Shown: one piece after another, positions 47,769-56,594 of the stretch
Layout: each line of letters begins with the position of its first letter
Position numbering within the stretch: the stretch's first letter is position 1
DNA from: Frigidibacter sp.
GTDB lineage: Bacteria; Pseudomonadota; Alphaproteobacteria; Rhodobacterales; Rhodobacteraceae
Direction of reading: 5' to 3'
Assembly: GCF_030695035.1 (NCBI RefSeq)
Contig: NZ_JAUYTT010000008.1
Location: forward strand, 620,001 to 684,000
Length of the DNA stretch: 64,000 nucleotides
The notes under the pieces: model-generated
Told to the model about the DNA's origin: nothing
The model's input: only the letters and a program-made list of their open reading frames with translations
Database searches by the model: none
Position numbers and translations under genes: made by a program

Positions 47769-50177
47769 TCAGCCCGGGATGGCCGACGCGGCCTTCCCGG
47801 GCGCATCGCCTTCTGCCTGCGCGGCGTCCTTCGCCTGCCCGTCAGCTTCCATGGTGACCGGGCTGCGCAGCCAAAGGTCGCGCTGCGGGAAGGGGATCTC
47901 GATCCCCTCGGCAGCGAAGCGCTCGGCGATCGCGTGGTTCATGTCCGATTTCACCGTCAGCCCGAAATTGATGTCGGACAGCACGGCGCGGATCTCGAAA
48001 TCCATCGAACTGGCGCCGAAGCCGGTGAACAGCACAAAGGGCGCCGGCGTCAGCATGACCAGCGGGTGCGCTGTCACGATCTCTTTCAGCACCCGCTCCA
48101 CCTGCCGCGTGTCAGAGCCATAGGCCACACCCACCGGCACGATGATCCGGCCCGACATGTTGAACCGGGTCCAGTTGGTGACCGGGTTGGCGATCAGGTC
48201 GGCATTGGGCACGATCACGTCGGTGCGGTCGAAGGTCTCGATCCGCGTCGCGCGCACGGAAATCGCGCGCACGATGCCCTGCCGGCCGCCAACCTCGATC
48301 CAGTCGCCCTCGGAAATCGGCCGCTCGATCAGCAAGATGATGCCCGAGACGAAGTTCTGCACGATGGTCTGCAGGCCAAAGCCGATGCCGACCGACAGCG
48401 CCCCCGCGACGATGGCAAGCGAGGAGAGGTCAATCCCCGCCGCGGTGATCGCGATGATCGCGGCCAGGAACACGCCCACATAGCCAAGGCCCGAGACGAT
48501 GGCCGTCTGCCCGCCCTTGTCGAGCTTGGTCTTGGGCAGGATCGTGCTGCGCATGGCGCCCTGCACCATCCGCGTCGCCATATAGCCGAGCGCGAAGACG
48601 ATGCCGAAGGTCAGGAACACCGCGGGTGACAGGCGGATGCCGCCCATGTCGAACCCGGTCTGCACCCGCGTCCAGGCCTCGCCCAGATCGGTCAGCCGCG
48701 CGCCCCAGATCAGCGCCAGCAGCGGCACCGCACCCAGCAGCAGGCCAAAGCCCGCCAGCACCGGCACCAGCGCATCCTCGGCCCGCTCATCGCCGGTGAC
48801 GAGGCCGTAGATGTCGGTCGCACCCCGCTGCAGCAGCAGCACGAGCCCCAGCAGTGCCAGCGACAGCGTGGTGGACCAGGTCAGGGCATTGCCCACCTCG
48901 ACATAGCCGACGCCGCCAAGGATCGGCCCGATGATCGCCACCGCCGCCGTCAGCCCGCCCACCAGCCCGATCACTTGCGCCCGGGTGCCGCGGGCCTCGG
49001 GCTCGGCGGCCTCGGCCCGAGCATGGGCCATCAGCAATCGCCCCAGCCGGAAGAGCGAGGCGCCCGCCGCCGCCTGCAGCAAGAACGACACCGCTGCCTG
49101 CGTCGGCGGCGCGGCATCGGCCAGCAGCACCCGCCGCCACATCTCCAACGCGACCAGCAGCCCCAAAACCGTCACATGCACCCGAGCCTCGGCATGTTTT
49201 GCGGGGGCAACAAGCGGCGCCGCTACCTCTGGCGCGACCGGCACGGCGGGGAACAGCCATCCCCCCAGCCAGCGCGCGATGAACAGCGGCGCGGTCAGCA
49301 CCGGCAGCGCGGCAATCCCGGCGCCGCCGCCCGCCTCGAGCATCCCCGTCGCATCCAGCGCCAGCGAGATCAGCACCGTGCCCGCGACCGGCAGCAGGAT
49401 CTGCCCGAAAGACACCGCGCCCTCGGCCAGACGTCGCGAGCGCGGACGATCCGACCGGCGCAGGCGGCGCGTCAGCCAGGCGATCCAGCCGCCGCCCCGC
49501 CACAGCAAAAGCCCGGCGGCGACAAGGTAGAGCCCGATCACCGGCAGGTTGCCGGTCAGCGTGGCGCGGTTGCGCTCGCTGGCCCAGGCGACGGACAGAT
49601 CGCTGCCGATCTTGGCAAAGGCCGCACTGGCGCCCGAGACCGCCGCCGGCCAGTTCGCCGGGTTCAGCGGCGCAGGCGCGGTCGTCAGCAGCGCCGCAGT
49701 CTGGCGCTCGCGCAGCAGCTGGTCGATCTCGCGCACGATGCCATCGGCGCGGCTATGGGCCTCGACCGCTGCGATGCGAGGCGCCTGGATCTGGGCCATC
49801 TGGCTGGACAGCTCGGCGCGGCGGGCGGCGATGTCGGCGGCCTCGGTTTCCCCCTCGGCCGGCGGGGCGCCCAAGGCTTCCATCTGGCTGCGCAGGGTTT
49901 CAAGCCGCAAGTCATCGCCGCTTTGCGCCGCAAGGAAGCGGTCGCGCCAGACGACGATCTCGGCGCGCAGATCCTCAATGGCCCGGTCCGAGGCGCGCCC
50001 GGCCGCCACCGCCTCTTCGGCGCGTTTGGCGACGGAGTCCCAAGCGGCATAATCCGGCGCCTCGGTGGTCTGCGCAAAGGCAGCGCCGGGCGCGATCCCG
50101 GGCAGAACGGGTAGAGCCAGCGCCAGCATAACGGCCAGCGCAAGGGTCTTCAGGCGGCCAAGCATCCGCACCGGCAT
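47769..50177 (-). CDS. Large mechanosensitive channel of the MscS family (DUF3772)
   Basis: The 802-residue inner-membrane protein starts after cysK at ATG 50177. It has a signal peptide (LKTLALAVMLALALPVLPGI). The helical DUF3772 periplasmic domain follows (about 35-200), then a series of about ten membrane helices. The C-terminal MscS core contains the pore helix region SLAIVAGALSVGIGFGLQTI and NFVSGIILLIERPISEGDWI. It should open under membrane tension to release solutes. The longer ORF start at 50402 overlaps cysK and was rejected. It lies 8 bp after cysK on the same strand. Confidence 0.93.
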   Translation of the reverse strand: MPVRMLGRLKTLALAVMLALALPVLPGIAPGAAFAQTTEAPDYAAWDSVAKRAEEAVAAGRASDRAIEDLRAEIVVWRDRFLAAQSGDDLRLETLRSQMEALGAPPAEGETEAADIAARRAELSSQMAQIQAPRIAAVEAHSRADGIVREIDQLLRERQTAALLTTAPAPLNPANWPAAVSGASAAFAKIGSDLSVAWASERNRATLTGNLPVIGLYLVAAGLLLWRGGGWIAWLTRRLRRSDRPRSRRLAEGAVSFGQILLPVAGTVLISLALDATGMLEAGGGAGIAALPVLTAPLFIARWLGGWLFPAVPVAPEVAAPLVAPAKHAEARVHVTVLGLLVALEMWRRVLLADAAPPTQAAVSFLLQAAAGASLFRLGRLLMAHARAEAAEPEARGTRAQVIGLVGGLTAAVAIIGPILGGVGYVEVGNALTWSTTLSLALLGLVLLLQRGATDIYGLVTGDERAEDALVPVLAGFGLLLGAVPLLALIWGARLTDLGEAWTRVQTGFDMGGIRLSPAVFLTFGIVFALGYMATRMVQGAMRSTILPKTKLDKGGQTAIVSGLGYVGVFLAAIIAITAAGIDLSSLAIVAGALSVGIGFGLQTIVQNFVSGIILLIERPISEGDWIEVGGRQGIVRAISVRATRIETFDRTDVIVPNADLIANPVTNWTRFNMSGRIIVPVGVAYGSDTRQVERVLKEIVTAHPLVMLTPAPFVLFTGFGASSMDFEIRAVLSDINFGLTVKSDMNHAIAERFAAEGIEIPFPQRDLWLRSPVTMEADGQAKDAAQAEGDAPGKAASAIPG

Positions 50178-50185
50178 CTGCAAGC

Positions 50186-51217
50186 TCACCCCTCGTACAC
50201 CTCGGGCAGATCGGCCGGCCCGCGGTCGAGCCAATGCGGCACCGGCAGGCCCTTGGCCTTCAGGAATTCGGGGTTGAACAGCTTGGACTGATAGCGGGTG
50301 CCGTAGTCGCACAGAATGGTGACGATGGTATGGCCCGGCCCCATTTCCTGCGCCATCCGCATCGCGCCGGCAATGTTGATGCCCGACGAGCCGCCAAGGC
50401 ATAGCCCTTCCTCCCAGAGAAGGTCGAACACCACCGGCAGCGCCTCGGCATCGGGGATGCGGAAGCTCATGTCCGGGGTCAGGCCTTCGAGGTTGGCGGT
50501 GATCCGGCCCTGCCCGATGCCCTCGGTGATCGACGAGCCTTCGGATTTCAGCTCGCCCGTCGTGTAGAAGCTGTGCAGCGCCGCACCCTCGGGATCGGCC
50601 AGCGCGATCTTCACGCCCTTGGGCTGCAGCGCCATCGCGACGCCGGCAAGCGTGCCGCCAGAGCCGACGGCGCAGATGAAGCCATCGACGCGGCCGCCGG
50701 TCTGGTCCCAGATCTCGGGGCCCGTCGTTTCCACATGCGCCTGCCGGTTCGCGACGTTGTCGAACTGGTTGGCCCAGATCGCGCCACGCGGCTCGGTCCT
50801 GGCCAGCGCCTCGGCGAGGCGGCCGGAATAGCGGACCTAGTTGTTGGGGTTGGAATAGGGCGCAGCAGGCACCTGCACCAGTTCGGCGCCCGCAAGGCGC
50901 AGCATGTCCTTCTTTTCCTGGCTCTGCGTTTCCGGGATCACGATCACGGTACGAAACCCCATGCTTGCGCCGACCAGCGCCAGCCCGATGCCGGTATTCC
51001 CGGCCGTGCCCTCGACGATGGTGCCGCCCGGCTGCAGCAGGCCGCGGGCCACCGCATCGCGGATGATGAACAGCGCCGCGCGGTCCTTGACCGACTGGCC
51101 GGGATTCATGAACTCGGCCTTGCCAAGGATCTCGCAGCCGGTGATCTCGCTGGCCTTCTTCAGGCGGATCAGCGGGGTGTGACCGACCGTCGCGGCCAGA
51201 TCGGAACAGATGCGCAT
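50186..51217 (-). pseudogene. cysK: Cysteine synthase A, interrupted by an in-frame TAG
   Basis: Two track ORFs (50837-51217 and 50186-50734) lie in one frame, separated by TAG at 50837-50839 and otherwise open sequence (VRYSGRLAEALARTEPRGAI). Joined, they give a normal 343-residue PLP enzyme that makes cysteine from O-acetylserine and sulfide. The PLP lysine is in NPGQSVKDRAALFII, the substrate loop in EGTAGNTGIGLALV and the phosphate cup in GSGGTLAG. Homologues have Tyr at the stop (NPNNYVRYSG by recall), so TAC to TAG is the likely change. It sits beside trgAB as in Rhodobacter sphaeroides, where cysK takes part in tellurite resistance. Real loss or a base-call error cannot be told apart. 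Confidence 0.85.
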
Positions 51218-51414
51218 GACAAAGCCTCCGTGTTCGTGCCGCCCTTTCTATGCCGGGGCTGCCCGGGTCTCAAGCCCGGTAGTGGCTTTGTGAGAGGGGA
51301 GCAGGTGTTACACGGACAGAGGGCGGCGCTCGTCCGCCGGGCGGGCGAGCAACGCCAGTTCCAGGCGCTTTATGGTGCGGCTTACCTCCACCGTCGTTCT
51401 GCGTGGAACGGGTG

Positions 51415-51465
51415 GGAGCGCCCGCCCGGGGGGCGGACGGGCGCTCCAGGCGGCGCCAAGGCGCC
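51415..51465 (-). other. GC-rich hairpins between trgB and cysK
   Basis: Within the 275 bp trgB-cysK side region lie GGAGCGCCCG/CGGGCGCTCC around a 13 nt centre and GGCGCC-aa-GGCGCC. They follow the trgB stop by about 30-80 bp in the direction of transcription, without a T-run. No gene is seen between 51218 and 51492. Confidence 0.5.
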
Positions 51466-51492
51466 TTGATTCAGGGCAAATGGGAAGGGCCG

Positions 51493-52635
51493 CTACTCCG
51501 CCGCCCGCAGCGCCTCTGCCGCCGCTTCCGCCCGCAGGTGCGGGCGTTGGCGGTCGAGCCAGTAGGCCAGCACGATCAGCGGCGCCAGATCCACCTCGCC
51601 GCTGTCGATCAGCTCGATCAGCTGATCGAATTGCATCACATGGCCGCGGATATCCTCGGTCTCGATATCCAGCCCGGCAATGCCACCAGTCCCGTCGGGC
51701 AGGTCGGCAAGGCCGACGAAGGTGTAGAGGTATTCGGTCTTCGCCCCCGGCGAGGCATAGCAGCTTGGCCCCGCGACCAGCCCCCGCAGGGTCAGCCCCG
51801 CCTCTTCCTCGGTCTCGCGCAGCGCACAGCTTTCCGGTGTCTCGCCGCCGTCAATGCGGCCCGCCACCGGCTCCAGCAGCCAAGGCTGCGCATCGCCGCG
51901 CACGAAGGGGCCCATGCGGAACTGCTCGATTACCAGCACCCGGTCGCGCACCGGGTCATAGGGCAGCACCACCACGGCATCGGCCGACACGAAGGTGGCG
52001 CGCGTCACCGGCTCTGTCATCTCGCCATCGAAGCGCCGCCATGAAATGTCATGCTCCTCGACCGAGAAGAAATGCGCATAGGGCTGGCGGAACGCGGTCA
52101 CCTGCACATCGCCGGGGCCGGCGGTGCGGCGCTGCAAGGTCGGTTTGCTCTGCCGTGCCCGCACCCGCGCGCCGCCGCGCACCAGCATCTGCGGATAGCG
52201 CGCCAGGACCGCGGCGGAGTCGGCCTGGCCATAGAGCGCCATGAAATCGCCCGCCGCTTCGGTCACCGTATCGCCCCAGCGGTCCAACCAGGCGGCAAAG
52301 TCCCAAGGTCCGCCATCCTGCCAGCGCCCCTCCTCGGGCCAGAACACCGCGGCGGGGACCTGCCCGCCGGCCTCAACCATCACCTCGCGCGTCACAAAAG
52401 CGAAACCGCCTTCGTAAAACGCCAGTCGCGCCCGGTCACTCTCCGTCAGCCCCTCGGCCAGCACACCCTGCACCGAGGCCCCGGGCGCCGCCAACAGCAT
52501 CGGAAAGTCCTCGCCTTCCGCCACCCGCACCGCATGATCCGCCAGCGTGGCAGGGCTCACAGACAGATCGCGCCCCAGCACGGCGGCGCGCAAAGGCGCA
52601 TGGCACAGGGTGCCGTAGAAGAACATCGCGGTCAT
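51493..52635 (-). CDS. trgB: TrgB: gamma-glutamylcyclotransferase-like plus NUDIX hydrolase fusion
   Basis: The 380-residue protein fuses two enzymes. Residues ~1-150 form a GGCT/AIG2-like domain (MFFYGTLCHAPLRAAVLGRD). Residues ~190-365 form an ADP-ribose pyrophosphatase-type NUDIX domain with box GRIDGGETPESCALRETEEE continuing AGL. trgB was described in Rhodobacter sphaeroides as needed, with trgA, for high-level tellurite resistance. The reaction behind this is unclear. ATG 52635 lies 8 bp beyond the trgA stop; the track start at 52974 runs through trgA. Confidence 0.9.
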   Translation of the reverse strand: MTAMFFYGTLCHAPLRAAVLGRDLSVSPATLADHAVRVAEGEDFPMLLAAPGASVQGVLAEGLTESDRARLAFYEGGFAFVTREVMVEAGGQVPAAVFWPEEGRWQDGGPWDFAAWLDRWGDTVTEAAGDFMALYGQADSAAVLARYPQMLVRGGARVRARQSKPTLQRRTAGPGDVQVTAFRQPYAHFFSVEEHDISWRRFDGEMTEPVTRATFVSADAVVVLPYDPVRDRVLVIEQFRMGPFVRGDAQPWLLEPVAGRIDGGETPESCALRETEEEAGLTLRGLVAGPSCYASPGAKTEYLYTFVGLADLPDGTGGIAGLDIETEDIRGHVMQFDQLIELIDSGEVDLAPLIVLAYWLDRQRPHLRAEAAAEALRAAE

Positions 52636-52643
52636 CGGTCTTG

Positions 52644-53084
52644 CTATCTCCAGCTGCGGGCGGCCCAGTGTGCCAGCCCCCCGGCCAGCATCCCGCCGAC
52701 CAGTAACAGGCCGGCGACATCGGGATGCAACAGCAGCATGGCATTGTCGAGCATCAGCCCGAACATGCTCTGCAAAGCGTGCACCGGCCCGTCGTAAAGC
52801 TTCTGAAGTGAGCGCTGGATCATCTCGATGAAGGACACGATCAGCAACACGATCAACACCATGATCACCGTCGCCCGCAGCCCGGCCGACACCACCGCCA
52901 AAAACGGCTTGTGCGCCTCGGGCCCCAGCACCCGCCAGCCGGTCAGCAGCCCGGCCCCGCCCGCGATCGCCCACAGATAACCTGGAGGCGTGCCCTCGGG
53001 CAGATGCGGCGTCACCGCCCAGGACCCGAACACCCCCAGCGCAGCAAGGGCAATCGCGGCGATGAGCTTGGCAGCGGTGGGCAT
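52644..53084 (-). CDS. trgA: TrgA: membrane protein of the tellurite-resistance locus
   Basis: The 146-residue inner-membrane protein has four hydrophobic stretches (LIAAIALAALGVFGSWAV, GYLWAIAGGAGLLTGWRVLG, ATVIMVLIVLLIVSFIEMIQ, VAGLLLVGGMLAGGLAHWA). No enzymatic motif is present. The identification as TrgA rests on its size, topology and place directly before trgB. It begins 1 bp after the cfa stop, so cfa-trgA-trgB are one transcript. Confidence 0.87.
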   Translation of the reverse strand: MPTAAKLIAAIALAALGVFGSWAVTPHLPEGTPPGYLWAIAGGAGLLTGWRVLGPEAHKPFLAVVSAGLRATVIMVLIVLLIVSFIEMIQRSLQKLYDGPVHALQSMFGLMLDNAMLLLHPDVAGLLLVGGMLAGGLAHWAARSWR

Positions 53085-53085
53085 G

Positions 53086-54300
53086 TCAGCCTGCGGGCCT
53101 TCTGACGGTGATCTGGGTCACGTCACAGTTACCGCCCTGAAATGCTCCCGCGCAAGAGGCCAGATAGAGGTTCCACATGCGGCGAAAGCGGTCATCGAAG
53201 CCAAGCTGCGCCACCTCGTCCCAGCGGTCGTTGAAGCTGTCGTGCCAGCGGCGAAGGGTTTGGGCATAGCTCTGCCCGAACTCGAAACTGCCCGAGACTG
53301 ACAGCCCCGCCCGCTCCACCTCGCGGCGCAGCACGGAAGGTGACGGCAGCATCCCGCCCGGGAAGATGTGCTTCTGGATGAAATCAACGCCCTTGCGGTA
53401 GATCTCGAAGCGGCGGTCCTCCACCGTGATGATCTGCAGGCATGCCGCCCGCCCCGGCTTCAGCGCGCCCTTCAGCGTGTCGAAGTACACGGGCCAGTAT
53501 TTCTCCCCCACCGCCTCGAACATCTCGATGCTCCCGACACCGTCATATTGCCCGGCCTCGTCGCGGTAGTCCTGCAGCTTGATCTCCACCCGGTCGGCCA
53601 GCCCCGCCCGCGCGATCCGCGCGACGGCATAGTCGTGCTGCGCCTTGGAGATGGTGAGCCCGGTGACCCGCAGCCCCCGCTCGCCCGCCGCATATTCGGC
53701 AAAACCGCCCCAGCCGCAGCCGATCTCCAGCACATGCTCGCCGGGCTGCACATCCATGCGGTCGACAAGGCTTGCATATTTCGCCCGCTGCCCCGCCTCG
53801 AGGCTTTCCTGCCCGGTGGTGAAGAGGGCCGAGGAATAGGTCATCGAATCGTCGAGCCAGAGCCCGTAGAATGCGTTCCCCAGATCGTAGTGCGCCTCGA
53901 TATTCTTGCGGGCCTGCGCGCGGGTGTTGCGGCGGAACCAGTGGCGCAGCCCTTCCCAGGCGCGCACCAGCCGCATTCCCGGAAAGCCATCATAGATCTC
54001 GTCATTGCCGGCATGCAGCAGGTCCATGAAGGCCATGAGGTCGGGGCTGGTCCAGGCTCCATCCATATAGGCCTCGCAGAAGCCCAGATCGCCCTCGCGC
54101 ACCAGCCGGGCGAATATGTCGGGGTCATGCACACACAAGGTGGCCACCGGCCCCGGCGCGGCGCCGGTGGCGCGGAACACCCGCCCGTCGGGCAGCACGA
54201 AGTCCAGCCGGCCGCGCGCCATGCGGGTCGTGGCGTCGAACACATGCGAGAAATAGCGCGGCAGGCCGGTTTGCCCGGCCGTGGTTGTCAGATAGTCCAT
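53086..54300 (-). CDS. cfa: Cyclopropane-fatty-acyl-phospholipid synthase
   Basis: Cfa methylenates double bonds of membrane phospholipids using S-adenosylmethionine, protecting against acid and oxidative stress. The 404-residue protein has the N-terminal lipid-binding region, then NIEAHYDLGNAFYGLWLDDS and the SAM site HVLEIGCGWGGFAEYAAGER. FIQKHIFPGGMLPSP is the conserved active-site loop. The next two genes are trgA and trgB. Tight spacing (1 bp) argues that membrane modification and tellurite tolerance are co-expressed. Confidence 0.96.
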   Translation of the reverse strand: MDYLTTTAGQTGLPRYFSHVFDATTRMARGRLDFVLPDGRVFRATGAAPGPVATLCVHDPDIFARLVREGDLGFCEAYMDGAWTSPDLMAFMDLLHAGNDEIYDGFPGMRLVRAWEGLRHWFRRNTRAQARKNIEAHYDLGNAFYGLWLDDSMTYSSALFTTGQESLEAGQRAKYASLVDRMDVQPGEHVLEIGCGWGGFAEYAAGERGLRVTGLTISKAQHDYAVARIARAGLADRVEIKLQDYRDEAGQYDGVGSIEMFEAVGEKYWPVYFDTLKGALKPGRAACLQIITVEDRRFEIYRKGVDFIQKHIFPGGMLPSPSVLRREVERAGLSVSGSFEFGQSYAQTLRRWHDSFNDRWDEVAQLGFDDRFRRMWNLYLASCAGAFQGGNCDVTQITVRRPAG

Positions 54301-54375
54301 GGTTCCCCCTGCGCGGATCAGTCTAGCCCGTTACCCGCGCGTTGCAATTCTGGTGATGCCCCAAGCCGCTTCCCG

Positions 54376-55788
54376 TCACTTGTCGCGGGCGGCATAGGCC
54401 GCCAGCGCCCGCTCTCGCCCCTCGGCCAGCGAGATCATCGGCTTCGGATAGCGCTGCTCCGGGCTCAGCTCCCAGGCCTTCGGGCAGGCTGCGAAGAAAT
54501 CGAGCGCCGTCTGCGGCGGGCTCTTCTGCCCCTCGGCAATCCAGCGGTTCCGGTAGGAGCGGTCCTCGTCGAACTTCTCGGCCTGCCCCTCGGGGTTGAA
54601 CACCCGGAAATAGGGCGCGGCATCGGGGCCGGAGCCTGCCACCCATTGCCAGCCCATCGCGTTCGAGGCGGGATCCCAGTCGATCAGGCACTCCTCGAAC
54701 CAGGCCAGCCCCAGCCGCCAGTCGGTCAGCAGATGCTTGGTCAGGTAGCTGGCCGCGATCATCCGGGCGCGGTTGTGCATGGTGCCGGTCACATACATCT
54801 CGCGCATCGCCGCATCGACGAAGGGCTCGCCGGTCATGCCGCGGCGCCAGCGCTCGGCGGCGTCACTGTCGCCGCGCCAGGGGAAGGCGTCCCAGCCCTC
54901 GCGCCAGTTCCGGCTGGCGATCTCGGGCGTGTGGTGCATCAGATGCGCGGCAAACTCGCGCCAGACCAGCTCCTTGAGGAAATGCTCCGCCCCCGCCGCA
55001 CCCTCGTGCAGCGCCCGCATCCCGCCATGCCAGATCGTGCGCGGCCCGATCTCGCCCCAGGTCAGGTTCTCGGACAGGCCCGAGGTCGCCGCGCGCCCCG
55101 GAAAGTCCCGCGCCTCGCGGTAGTCCTGCACCCGCGCGTCAAGAAACCCGTGCAGCCGGTCCAGCGCCCTTGCCTCGCCGACATGCGCGTGTTTCGCGAC
55201 GATCCCCGCCCCGCGCCGCATCGCCGCGCCAAGCGCCCAGTCTTCCAATCGGTCGCTGGCGGGCCAAGCCTCTGGCGCGCGCAGCGCCTTGGGCGGCGCG
55301 GCTGGCCCAGCCACATCGCGCCCCTTCACCGCCTTCCAGAACGGGGTATAGACCTTGTAGAACCCGCCCTGCCCCGTCTCCACCTCCCAGGGCTCGAACA
55401 GCAGCGCCCCGGCGAAACTCCGCGCCTCCAGCCCGTCGGCCTTCAACGCCGCCTTGACCTTGGTATCGCGCGCCTGCGCCGCCGGGTCATAGACCCGCTG
55501 CCACCAGACCGCCCCCGCACCGGTCTCGGCCACCAGCGCCCGCAACACCTCCAGCGCCGGCCCGCGCCGCAGGATCAGCCGGCTGCCGATCCCTTCCAGC
55601 GCCCGTGCATAGGCCGCGAGCCCTTCCCCGAGCCGCCATTTCGGCGCCGCGCCATAGGCCTCCGCCACCTCATCGAGCACGAAGATCGGGATCACCGCCC
55701 GCCCGCTCGTAGCCGCCTCCGCCAGCGCAGGATGGTCGGCAAGCCGCAGATCGCGGCGGACCCACAGGATCAGGGGGGTGTCGGTCAT
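54376..55788 (-). CDS. phr: Deoxyribodipyrimidine photolyase
   Basis: The 470-residue flavoprotein repairs UV-induced cyclobutane pyrimidine dimers with light energy. The N-terminal Rossmann-like antenna domain begins LILWVRRDLRLADHPAL. FAD-binding motifs are VDAAMREMYVTGTMHNRARM and GSGPDAAPYFRVFNPEGQAE, with the usual tryptophans in SNAMGWQWVAGSG. ATG 55788 has GAGG at good spacing; ATG 55794 is also possible. It lies 75 bp before cfa on the same strand and may share its promoter. Confidence 0.95.
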   Translation of the reverse strand: MTDTPLILWVRRDLRLADHPALAEAATSGRAVIPIFVLDEVAEAYGAAPKWRLGEGLAAYARALEGIGSRLILRRGPALEVLRALVAETGAGAVWWQRVYDPAAQARDTKVKAALKADGLEARSFAGALLFEPWEVETGQGGFYKVYTPFWKAVKGRDVAGPAAPPKALRAPEAWPASDRLEDWALGAAMRRGAGIVAKHAHVGEARALDRLHGFLDARVQDYREARDFPGRAATSGLSENLTWGEIGPRTIWHGGMRALHEGAAGAEHFLKELVWREFAAHLMHHTPEIASRNWREGWDAFPWRGDSDAAERWRRGMTGEPFVDAAMREMYVTGTMHNRARMIAASYLTKHLLTDWRLGLAWFEECLIDWDPASNAMGWQWVAGSGPDAAPYFRVFNPEGQAEKFDEDRSYRNRWIAEGQKSPPQTALDFFAACPKAWELSPEQRYPKPMISLAEGRERALAAYAARDK

Positions 55789-55948
55789 GGTCATCCTCAA
55801 GGCACGTCAAAGGCTTACGCCGGGACATAGCCCGCGGATCACTCGTGTTAACTTTGCTGCGCCGCCGCAGCGGGGTCAGACCTCAATCAAGCTATTGATA
55901 AGGGACCCTGGCTCTGATGCACTCCGCCCGCAGCATGAGGAGATGAGC

Positions 55949-56406
55949 ATGAGGATACCGAGGGCAATGACACTCATGGTCGCTTCGGCTTTCCTGGCAT
56001 CATGTGTCCAGACCATGATCCAGTCATCCCTCATGGTGGACGAGGATTACCTCACCGCAGTGACCCGCGAAGACCTTGTGGGAAAGGTCTCCGCGAAGGC
56101 CGAAGAACTAGGGGGGCCTGCAAGCTGATCAATACCAAGCGGCAGGTTCACATCTGCTCTCTCGCCACGGGGAATCCAGGCATGCAGCTTTCCATCGGCT
56201 ACACGCCAAATGGCGCTTACATGATCTCCGTTGAGTCCACGCGTGTCCACTGGCTGCCCCCGCGCGAGCGAGACGTCCACGCGGGGCGCTACCTGACAGA
56301 CCTGCAGTACAACCTTGAAGGCTGGATGCGGTCGCTGCTGCCGCCCGAGGCAATCATCGAAACAACGCGATACTACCCCGGCTACGACACCCGCCAAGGC
56401 TTCTGA
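55949..56406 (+). pseudogene. Small lipoprotein gene with a frameshift in a G6 run
   Basis: The 5' part has a lipoprotein signal (MRIPRAMTLMVASAFLASC, lipobox LASC) and reads to KVSAKAEELGG before stopping at 56126. The rest of the domain lies in another frame from about 56110 (ACKLINTKRQVHICSLATGN), through LSIGYTPNGAYMISVESTRV to TTRYYPGYDTRQGF and TGA. Adding one G to GGGGGG at 56113 joins them into a ~153-residue protein. No function was recognised. GC is lower than in neighbours. The cause may be decay, phase variation or a homopolymer error. Confidence 0.7.
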
Positions 56407-56506
56407 TCCTGCCGGGCTTTCCGTTGCAGGACAGCACCTATCCGGACGGTCCTCGGCATCCCACCGCGCCACCCCTGCCCCCGGATCACTCCCTTACCCT
56501 TTGCCT

Positions 56507-56591
56507 TTCCCAAATATCCTCGGGGAGGTTTCTCAAGGAGGGGCCGAGGCCCCTCCTTGAGCGAGGGGGCGCGGGGGAGCAGGCTCCCCCG
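56507..56591 (-). repeat. Dispersed repeat copy 4: two GC hairpins plus CCCCGAGGATATTTGG
   Basis: On the minus strand CGGGGGAGC-N2-GCTCCCCCG and CTCAAGGAGGGGCC-N2-GGCCCCTCCTTGAG (14 bp perfect stem) precede CTCCCCGAGGATATTTGGGAAA. The element fills the gap after the class V aminotransferase gene and may also terminate it. Confidence 0.8.
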
Positions 56592-56594
56592 CTT

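Noticed and set aside
53368-55830. 820-residue plus-strand ORF opposite cfa and phr
   Set aside because: Shadow frame rich in His/Pro/Arg; both minus-strand genes are clear.
55886-55899. ATCAA-gcta-TTGAT before the lipoprotein gene as an FNR box
   Set aside because: The half-sites are in the wrong (everted) order relative to TTGAT-N4-ATCAA.
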